The notes beneath the pieces are model-generated. The model made no database searches. It was not told the origin of the DNA and worked only from the letters and a program-made list of their open reading frames with translations. This document shows positions 53,278 through 60,600 of a DNA stretch of 64,000 nt, piece after piece. A program made the position numbers and the translations under genes. Every line of letters starts with the position of its first letter. Position 1 is the stretch's first letter. The stretch spans positions 1 through 64,000 of the forward strand of contig CADAJS010000007.1 of the NCBI GenBank assembly GCA_902788315.1, read 5' to 3'. The stretch is from an uncultured Bacteroidales bacterium. GTDB taxonomy: Bacteria > Bacteroidota > Bacteroidia > Bacteroidales > Bacteroidaceae.

Positions 53278-54909
53278 ATGGTTAATTATTTGACAATAAT
53301 CAGTCGATCTGATTTTAGTAATTTATATAAGTTTGGGCATTTATATGCTCACAATGTAGTCCCATTTGAAGGGAAGTTAAGTGATCATGCTGATGACAAA
53401 TTTTTGTTTGATGCAGTTACGGCATATATGGACACATATGATTATTCAACAGAATATCTTCTGCTTCACGTATGTAAAATTCCTTTCTCAGGAAGTCCTG
53501 TTGAATTGTTTGTAAAAGACATTGTAGGTGTCTATGCTTTAGACGAAGAGGCAAGAGCAAGCCTTGCTGTTTCTTTGGATTCCAGGATTGTCATACAGGT
53601 ATCAGCGTGGAATTCGTTTTTTAATGGATTAAATAAGAAACTGGCAATTCGCCAATCAAAAGCTGGAGAATATAATTGCTTTGAAATCTTTAAAATTAAA
53701 AATGAAGACAGGAATGCAGTTAGTAGACTTATTCCTAAAGGCTTTGTGGAAGAGTTGTTTTCAGACCTCTATAGTCACGTGAGACCTTCTGGTAATCGAT
53801 GTATATGGAATTATCTAATTAGATACGAAAGACATCATCCGTATTGGAATGATAATAGAGGCTTTTTTTCAGATGCCATCCATGTATACGAGAACTTCAA
53901 ACTAGGGTCAGAAATTGATTATGAAATTGCCGATGAAGTTCCTTTGGGTGATGTCATAGGATCCTGTGGGACGAAATTTTCTGATATATTCAAGTTAATG
54001 AAACACAAACAAGGCAACGATTATCAAGTTAATGGTTGTAATTATTTTGCTGTGGCTCCACTTTTTCTGTATCTTAAATCCTGTTTCAAAGAGGGGGGAA
54101 TAACTCCTGCTTCATTCTATGGCAACGAACATCTCTGCAACGGAGATTTCTATAATTATTTCGGTTTTGACTTTGCCGTAGCAGTATCTCTGCTTGGCAT
54201 TTCATTAGGACACGATTTGACGTATAGTTGCTATTATGAAATCCAAAATTTGGGTATATTTAATCATTTTGTAGAATCTAGAATTAACGCCCAAATATTG
54301 AATCCAGAAACAGGAAATAGCCTAACCTCACAAGAAGCTCAAGAACTTATTAATACACTTTTTAATGAAGTTAAAATACTTCGAGAGGATGCAATCGCGA
54401 TGAAGGATCTTTTGAATGAGGCATCAAATAAAAAGCAAGAAATCGTAGATGGTGATAATTCAACTTCAGTTACTGAAGATGATACTTCTGGGAATGATCC
54501 AAAGAAAGAAATACACAAAATAAAAGTTGAAGAGGAAGTACAGAAGGAAGCCGTTAAGGAAGAACAGAGTGAGCAAATTCTGTCTTTGACAGAAGAAAAG
54601 GAACCTGTTGTACATGATGAAGATCAATCAAAACAAGAGGATCCTCAGGATTCTATAAATGAAATAATACAAAATGAAGAGCATAATCAAGAATTGCAAA
54701 GTCAGGATGAAGAAATACTTTCTTCATCTATGAATTTTCCAGTGTTGATGAAGAAACTTGAAAAAAAACGTAGGTATTTCTTAACTGGAAGATATGCTAA
54801 AGAAGAATATGCTCATGATGAAGAGAGATATCAAGAACTTCTAAAAAAGAATTATGCCCCAGAGGACTTTTTTGAAAAAGGATCATTGTTTACAAATATA
54901 GATAAGTAA
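53278..54909 (+). CDS. Operon protein of unknown function, acidic C-terminal region
   Basis: Encodes 543 residues. Residues 1-340 are an aromatic, soluble domain (with H-H-P-Y-W-N-D-N near 190 and several G-F-x-F stretches) that I cannot assign. Residues about 360-490 are a Glu/Asp/Gln-rich low-complexity or coiled region. A basic patch K-K-L-E-K-K-R-R then ends in an R-Y-A-K-E-E-Y helix. No catalytic motif is recognisable. It may bind targets or supply a modified surface. It lies six bases after the helicase gene and one base before the TerB-like gene. Confidence 0.7.
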   Translation: MVNYLTIISRSDFSNLYKFGHLYAHNVVPFEGKLSDHADDKFLFDAVTAYMDTYDYSTEYLLLHVCKIPFSGSPVELFVKDIVGVYALDEEARASLAVSLDSRIVIQVSAWNSFFNGLNKKLAIRQSKAGEYNCFEIFKIKNEDRNAVSRLIPKGFVEELFSDLYSHVRPSGNRCIWNYLIRYERHHPYWNDNRGFFSDAIHVYENFKLGSEIDYEIADEVPLGDVIGSCGTKFSDIFKLMKHKQGNDYQVNGCNYFAVAPLFLYLKSCFKEGGITPASFYGNEHLCNGDFYNYFGFDFAVAVSLLGISLGHDLTYSCYYEIQNLGIFNHFVESRINAQILNPETGNSLTSQEAQELINTLFNEVKILREDAIAMKDLLNEASNKKQEIVDGDNSTSVTEDDTSGNDPKKEIHKIKVEEEVQKEAVKEEQSEQILSLTEEKEPVVHDEDQSKQEDPQDSINEIIQNEEHNQELQSQDEEILSSSMNFPVLMKKLEKKRRYFLTGRYAKEEYAHDEERYQELLKKNYAPEDFFEKGSLFTNIDK

Positions 54910-54910
54910 T

Positions 54911-55285
54911 ATGGAGAAATTAAATTTTCAACAGAAAATTGCAATTATGCGTATTTTATTTGATATCATCAATGCAGATGGACGCATAGATGCGAGAGAA
55001 ACTTTCTACTTTAACAAGGTAGCCAAGTTGATAGGCATAGGAGAAGAACACCGTCCAACGATTAATGAGGCAAACTCTTTACTGTGCCTTTTGGAAATCA
55101 ACAGTTTGGATGACCATCAAAAACAAGAAATGGCAAAAATGATGGGACAACAGATTGTTGTTGACGAAGACATCAATGTTAACGAAATGGCAATATATGA
55201 ATTGGTTTGCAAAACTTGTGGCATTGACATTAAGTTCGATGACGTGGTTTCGTCTGATCAGATAGAAAAAAGCACAAGATCATAA
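54911..55285 (+). CDS. TerB-like protein, last gene of the ubiquitin-like operon
   Basis: Encodes 124 residues, close to TerB's usual 120-150. The helix start I-M-R-I-L-F-D-I-I-N-A-D-G-R-I-D-A-R-E-T has the acidic D-x-D/G-R-x-D metal-binding look of TerB domains, and a second half repeats the helical arrangement. TerB domains occur in stress and phage-resistance gene sets and bind divalent metals. One base separates it from the previous gene. Confidence 0.72.
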   Translation: MEKLNFQQKIAIMRILFDIINADGRIDARETFYFNKVAKLIGIGEEHRPTINEANSLLCLLEINSLDDHQKQEMAKMMGQQIVVDEDINVNEMAIYELVCKTCGIDIKFDDVVSSDQIEKSTRS

Positions 55286-55297
55286 TTCTACAAATAC

Positions 55298-55465
55298 ATG
55301 AAGATACCAGGAGTAAGTTTCTCATGGAAAAGAGCACTAGGTATTTCTCAAGCAAAACAGAAAATTGCTAAAGAAACAGGTGTTCCATTGACTAAGAATG
55401 GCTTGGAAAGAAAAATCGGTTCAGCCATTATAAACTTGTTTTTGAACAAGAGAAGTTCGAAATAA
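55298..55465 (+). CDS. Small basic 55-residue protein
   Basis: A 168-base frame 12 bases after the TerB-like stop. It begins M-K-I-P-G-V-S-F-S-W-K-R-A-L-G-I and contains K-Q-K-I-A-K-E-T-G-V-P and L-E-R-K-I-G, with a strongly basic character. The start is one I recall from many small predicted proteins in Bacteroidales, often near mobile or defence genes, but I know no function. It may be co-transcribed with the operon. From 55466 to 55573 no gene is seen. Confidence 0.6.
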   Translation: MKIPGVSFSWKRALGISQAKQKIAKETGVPLTKNGLERKIGSAIINLFLNKRSSK

Positions 55466-55573
55466 AGCGATACCTGCTCCATAAGTACCCACAAGAGAAT
55501 GCTCGATGTGAATGGATTTCAAGAATCTGAAGAACTCATTCTGTGGGGATGAAATAACAAGAAATAAAAGCAT

Positions 55574-56770
55574 ATGGACACTAATAATGAAATGGTTTCT
55601 GTAAGGGAAAAACTTTCCAACGCAGTGCGAGTCATAAAGGATGCGATTCTGCAAAGCCAGCAGCGGGCGTTAGGTGCCGTGAATCAAGAACAACTGGCTC
55701 TTTACTATGGCATTGGCAGATATATCTCTGCCAATACCCGGACAAAGAACTGGGGAAAGGGATTTATTGAGGGTATCAGCGAACAATTGCGAAAGGATAT
55801 GCCTGGTCTTCGAGGGTTTTCTGCTCGCAACCTAAGGAATATGCGAACTTTCTACGAAGAATGGCAAATCCTTGAAAGTCCTAATTTGGCAGTTCAAACT
55901 GCCAAATTGGAGAATGACAAACATAATTCGTTAGTTGAAACGAACAAAGATTCTAATTTGGCAGTTCCGACTGCCGAAATACAAGGTAAGGATGAAATCC
56001 GTCAGTTGCAACTGACAATCTCGCCAGATTTCCCCTTTGCAGCATTCTTCAGTCTAAGTTTTACCCATCATACGACGATTCTAACAAATGTAAAATCGTA
56101 TGAAGAGCGTAAGTTCTATATCCAGTTCGCTGTCGACTACAAAGTAAAGTGTGAGGATTTGGAACAACTGATGAAAGATGATTTATACCATCACCAAGGA
56201 TCATTGCCCAATAATTTCAGAAGAACTATCCCCGACCAATTGCAAGCCTATCGTGCCATCACAATGTTTAAGGATGAGTATCTGCTGGACTATATCAATA
56301 CGGAAGAGCTGTTTGTCCGTGACAAAGATCGCGATGAACGGGTGATAGAACAAAGCATCATCAACAATGTGAAGAACTTCATCATGACTTTTGGGCGAGA
56401 CTTTACGTTCGTTGGCAACCAATACCATTTGGAGAAGTTCGGTGTAGAACAATTCCCTGATTTACTGTTCTTCAACAGAGAACTATCTGCCCTCGTTTGT
56501 GTGGAACTCAAAGACGGCCCATTCAAGACCGCCTATTTAGGGCAATTGGCAGGCTATTTGCGCATCCTTGATGATGAGGTTCGCAAACCCAATGAAAATC
56601 CATCAATCGGCATTATTCTTTGTAAAAGTGCAAACAAGAAGTTCGTAGAATATGTTATCCAAGACTACGACAAACCTATGGGCGTGGCTACATATAAGAC
56701 CTCAGCCGACATGGATGACAGACTGAAGAAACTACTTCCTCCTATAGAAGATTTGGAGAAGCTATTATAA
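55574..56770 (+). CDS. PDDEXK nuclease-domain protein (DUF1016/YhcG type)
   Basis: Encodes 398 residues. The N-terminal DUF1016-N helical domain (about 1-130) has Y-Y-G-I-G-R-Y-I near residue 45 and W-G-K-G-F-I near 58, followed by L-R-G-F-S-A-R-N-L-R-N-M-R. The C-terminal nuclease domain has P-D-L-L-F-F then C-V-E-L-K-D-G, the D...E-x-K core, near residues 297-317. Between lies a linker with two copies of a N-L-A-V-x-T-A motif. These proteins accompany restriction systems and DNA repair or defence loci. An XRE regulator follows 23 bases later. Confidence 0.88.
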   Translation: MDTNNEMVSVREKLSNAVRVIKDAILQSQQRALGAVNQEQLALYYGIGRYISANTRTKNWGKGFIEGISEQLRKDMPGLRGFSARNLRNMRTFYEEWQILESPNLAVQTAKLENDKHNSLVETNKDSNLAVPTAEIQGKDEIRQLQLTISPDFPFAAFFSLSFTHHTTILTNVKSYEERKFYIQFAVDYKVKCEDLEQLMKDDLYHHQGSLPNNFRRTIPDQLQAYRAITMFKDEYLLDYINTEELFVRDKDRDERVIEQSIINNVKNFIMTFGRDFTFVGNQYHLEKFGVEQFPDLLFFNRELSALVCVELKDGPFKTAYLGQLAGYLRILDDEVRKPNENPSIGIILCKSANKKFVEYVIQDYDKPMGVATYKTSADMDDRLKKLLPPIEDLEKLL

Positions 56771-56793
56771 CCAATTAGAAATGTAATACGTAT

Positions 56794-57084
56794 ATGATAT
56801 TTGGAAAGAAAATAAAAGAGCTCAGAGAGGAGCATGGACTGTTGCAGCGACAGCTTTCAGCAGCGTTAGAGATAGACACCCCAATGTATAGCAAAATTGA
56901 GCGTGGAGAGCGTAAAGCAAAGCGCAGTCAGATTCCCATCATGGCAAAACTCTTCGAGATAGATGAAAAAGAGTTGCTGACCATCTGGCTTGCAGACAAG
57001 GTCCTTGACACTGTAGAAAATGAGGAAGAGATAAAGAGCGATGCCATTATCTATGCTCAAAACAAGATCAATTCTCAACTCTAA
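56794..57084 (+). CDS. XRE-family helix-turn-helix regulator
   Basis: Encodes 96 residues. HTH_3 domain at about residues 1-65: I-K-E-L-R-E-E-H-G-L-L-Q-R-Q-L-S-A-A-L-E-I-D then Y-S-K-I-E-R-G-E-R. A short acidic helix follows. It likely controls its own and the PDDEXK gene. Last gene before the right attachment region. From 57085 to 57345 no gene is seen, only the end repeat. Confidence 0.88.
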   Translation: MIFGKKIKELREEHGLLQRQLSAALEIDTPMYSKIERGERKAKRSQIPIMAKLFEIDEKELLTIWLADKVLDTVENEEEIKSDAIIYAQNKINSQL

Positions 57085-57250
57085 TCGAAAATGCAGTAGG
57101 AACTATAAGGTTTTTAATCGTATTGATTTGCGATTAAAACCTTTAAATGGCTTCGTGCAATACACTCTTCATTTCGGCAAGAATCTACAATTCATCCCAA
57201 ATTCGTACTTTTCTGGTGGGGAAAATGGGGCTCACTTTGTACGAAAACTT

Positions 57251-57276
57251 GCAGATGTGGGGAAAATGTGGGGAAA
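57251..57276 (+). repeat. Right end 26-bp direct repeat
   Basis: Identical to 39219-39244. It lies 70 bases inside attR, supporting its role as an integrase arm or element-end signal. Confidence 0.75.
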
Positions 57277-57345
57277 TTTCAGAAAAGAAAAATCGCTAAA
57301 TCCTTTGTTTGTAAGGGTTTAGCGATTAACGTCGAGTTGAACTCA

Positions 57346-57358
57346 GTACCCAGAGCCG
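57346..57358. other. attR core within tRNA-Leu
   Basis: gtacccagagccg, the T-stem and acceptor 3' part of tRNA-Leu, identical to attL at 39071. Integration keeps the tRNA whole. Confidence 0.85.
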
Positions 57359-57428
57359 GGATCGAACCGGCACGCCTTGCGGCATTGGTGTTTGAGACCA
57401 ACGCGTCTACCAATTCCGCCATCTGGGC
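57347..57428 (-). tRNA. tRNA-Leu (anticodon CAA)
   Basis: On the minus strand, 82 bases with acceptor GCCCAGA/TCTGGGT, anticodon stem TTGGT/ACCAA around CTCAAAC (anticodon CAA), a long variable arm TGCCGCAAGGCGT and T loop GTTCGATCC. It is the integration target; its last 12 bases form attR. The natural terminator is at 39029-39067. No CCA is encoded. Confidence 0.95.
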
Positions 57429-57440
57429 ATTTTGTAGGTG

Positions 57441-57472
57441 CAAAGGTAGGTGTTTTCCGGGAATATGCCAAA
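57441..57472 (-). promoter_or_regulatory. Promoter of tRNA-Leu
   Basis: On the minus strand TTTG (57469-57472) and TACCTTTG (57441-57448), spaced 20 bases, 12 bases before the tRNA 5' end. Confidence 0.85.
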
Positions 57473-57671
57473 CTTTTATGTGTTTTTTTACCCATAGCGA
57501 ACTAAAACTAAGTCGGAAGGAAGTGGGAACAGACGATAAAGCAGGCCAAGAAGTATGGCAAAGTGCGGCAGATTATGCCGTTCGGACACGTCTTTTTGGA
57601 ATTATTAACACGAGAAACGGGCCGTACGTCGTTTGTTTTATGTAGCTTTGCAACGTGATAAATGAAATGGT

Positions 57672-60600
57672 ATGCGTAAGATCCGAATTCTCCTTTTTAT
57701 ATGTGCCTCTCTCCCATTGCTGGCTATGGCATCCGGGAACGGCAATCAGGGCCGGCTGGCCAAACTACTCGAACAGATGACGAAACGTGAGGAGGTGACT
57801 CCCGACAGTTTCTTCAGCGACGTGCTCATGTTGCGGCAAGAGATTGCTGCACAGCGGGACTCCACGTCCAAGGCAGTCTATCGGGCTGCTCTGGCCCATC
57901 TGCTGGCATCGAACGCCCACCGTTCACAGACCTACCGCCGCAAGACGGCCAGCCATCCTGACAGCATTCAGGAATGGTCGCAGCAGGAATACATCCAGCA
58001 TTCGGCAGCACTTTACCGCCAAGCCATGCACGACCCGACTTTACTGCACGAGGCCCGCACCAGCGAATGGCTTCCATTGGTGAACCGAGGGCGCGACGAG
58101 GCGGTATATGGAGGCGACATGCTCAGCGTGGTTTGGCTGGCACTGCGAAACGACTTCACGCCCGATATGCGCCGAGAGCATCAGCTGACAGGCTATGCCG
58201 AGATGACAGATTTCTATCGTAAAGAGTACCTCCCCGAAGCGGCGTTACGCACCATGCTCGACTCGATTGACGAGAACTATCTGAAGCCCGATGTGCGACG
58301 TGCCTCGCTGCTGCGCCTGCGTGACGAGTATGCGTCAGAGCCAGCCTGCGCCTTGGTCTATCTACGCCTCTCCGAATTGCCCTTGGAGGACGCAGAGCGT
58401 GCCGGATTCCGCATGCAAGGAGATGACGAGGCGATGCAAGACTCGACACAGCGTGCCCAGCTGGCCTGGGTAGAGGAAGGCCTGGCACGCTATGGTTCAT
58501 CGCCCTACCGAGCCGAACTGGAAAACCGACGCGACCAGCTGCAGCATCCACTCTTCGCGTGGAACTATCGTGAAGCGTACTATCCAGACACCGACGTGGC
58601 AATTCCCCTGAAGGCACGCAACATGCGACGAGCCGAACTACGCCTTTACAGACTTCCCGCCACCTTAGATATAGAAGGAACGTCCCAGCAGAGACTTGCC
58701 TCCATACGACGTAGCGGCAAACTCCTGCGCACGTTCCGTCACCAGTTCTCCGCCGCACGTCCCGAGGAGCAGGTCTGCGATACGTTCATGCTGCACACGC
58801 CGTCGCCCGGACATTACGTGCTCCTGATGGACGGCGAACCGGGCATTGCCCAAGCTCACAAGGACGAGGCGCCGCAACTGATGGAATTCTATGTCACGGC
58901 ACTCGATTATTTCCTCGTAGGCCTGCCCGACGGCCAGTTACGCTTCTGCGTGGTGGACGCCCGGACCGGCGAGCCTCAGAGCGGCGTTCGCATGAACTTT
59001 TACCCAGGATGGAGAAAAGAGGGCGAACAGCGCGAGCTGCTCACCAGCCGCACGTCGGGCGAGAACGGGCGGGTGGAGATTGCACCTACATGGAAGGGCC
59101 AGGAAGCAGTCGTTTCCCTGTCGCGCGACGGAGACGACTGTGGCAGGATGATAGGGGTTCATCGCAGTTGGGTATATCGTCCCCAGCCGCAGCGCGACTC
59201 GGTCCACCACGTGCAGCTTTTCACCGACCGCTCCATCTACCGGCCCGGACAGACCATCTACGTATCGGCCCTCACCTACCGACAGAAGGAGTGGGACGCC
59301 ACGACCGAGCCGCGCACCCACAAGCTGACCTGCTCCGGACCACAGGGGGCACGTCTTGCCGAGCATGACATTGCCACAGACGAGCTGGGCACCATGCACG
59401 ACTCCATCGTCCTGCCTGCCTCGGCCATGCCTGGGAACTACATTATCCGATATGCCGGTGCCGATGCTTGGGTGAAGGTCGAGGAATACAAACGTCCCAC
59501 ATTCCGTATCGAGCTGGAGGATGGCGACTTCACCACCGACCGGCATCAAGGTGCGGGAACGAGCAAGCCAGACACTGTGACGATACGCGGCCGCGCCGTC
59601 ACATACAGCGACGTGCCGGTGACAAACGCGCGGGTAACAGGCACAATGTATTGGAATCCGAGCCACTGGTACCGACGAGCCGACCCATTCCACACGCCTG
59701 AACAGATTGACACCCTATGGACCGATTCCGAAGGGCGCTTCACCCTACGGCTTCCGGTAAAACCTACAGCCCAGGACATGAGGTACGGCATGTGCGTCAC
59801 AGTAGAGATCGACGTGCTCAGCCCCCAGGGAGAGACACAGCCAGCACGGCACACCATGTCGCTGAGCACCACGCCGCTGCGCCTCTTGGGAACCGTTCCC
59901 GCGCAGACAGACAAAGGGCGACCGACACCTTGGATGCTGACAATGTATGACCGCATGGAGAAACCTCTGGAGGGTGACATTGCCTGTGAACTGCTCACCG
60001 AGGCCGGCACCACGGCCCACCGCTTCACGCTGAGCTCCGGGAAGAGCGCGGTGCCCGAGGGGCTTGAAAGCCTGCCCTCAGGCCGTTACCGGCTGAAGGC
60101 ACATGCAGAGGCAAACGGCGACACTGCCAGCTACACGGCGTCCATCATGCTCTTCAGCATGGACGACACACGGCTGGCCGTAGACACCACCCTGTGGGTC
60201 TATCAGCCCGACGACACGTTTGCCCCCGGGCAGCCCAACCGCATACAGATAGGCAGCAGCCTGCCTCAGGCATGGGTGCACTGCCTTGCGACAGCAGAGG
60301 ACAACCTGATCATCGACACCGTCTTCTGCCTGCACGACAGCGTCTTTGTCTTTGAAATTCCCTATCGCGAGTCCTACAGGCAGGGGGCAGGCATCAGTCT
60401 GCTGACATATCACGAAGGCGCCACACAGAGCCGTCGCCTGCAGCTACGCCTGCAACAGCCCGACTACAAGCTACGCCTGCACTGGGACACGTTCCGTTCT
60501 CGCATGCGACCCGGCGACCAAGAGACGTGGACACTCAGTGTCAAGCAGCCCGACGGCACACCCGCCCGTGCCAATGTAATGCTCTCGCTCTATGATGCTT

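Larger units (their letters stand above)
39071..57358 (+). mobile_element. Integrative mobilizable element in tRNA-Leu(CAA), about 18.3 kb
   Basis: Bounded by a 13-bp direct repeat (39071-39083 and 57346-57358), the right copy being the tRNA-Leu 3' end. Contents in order: tyrosine integrase, a 308-residue protein, excisionase-like HTH, DUF3987 ATPase, primase-like protein, MobV relaxase with probable oriT, a ubiquitin-like conjugation/Clp operon, a small protein, a PDDEXK protein and an XRE regulator, all on the plus strand. The DNA is visibly more AT-rich than either flank. There is no conjugation pilus or coupling gene set, so transfer would need a helper. Confidence 0.88.

Noticed and set aside
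55574..56770. Type I or III restriction enzyme subunit
   Set aside because: No methyltransferase or helicase partner lies beside it; the DUF1016 plus PDDEXK layout fits the YhcG family instead.
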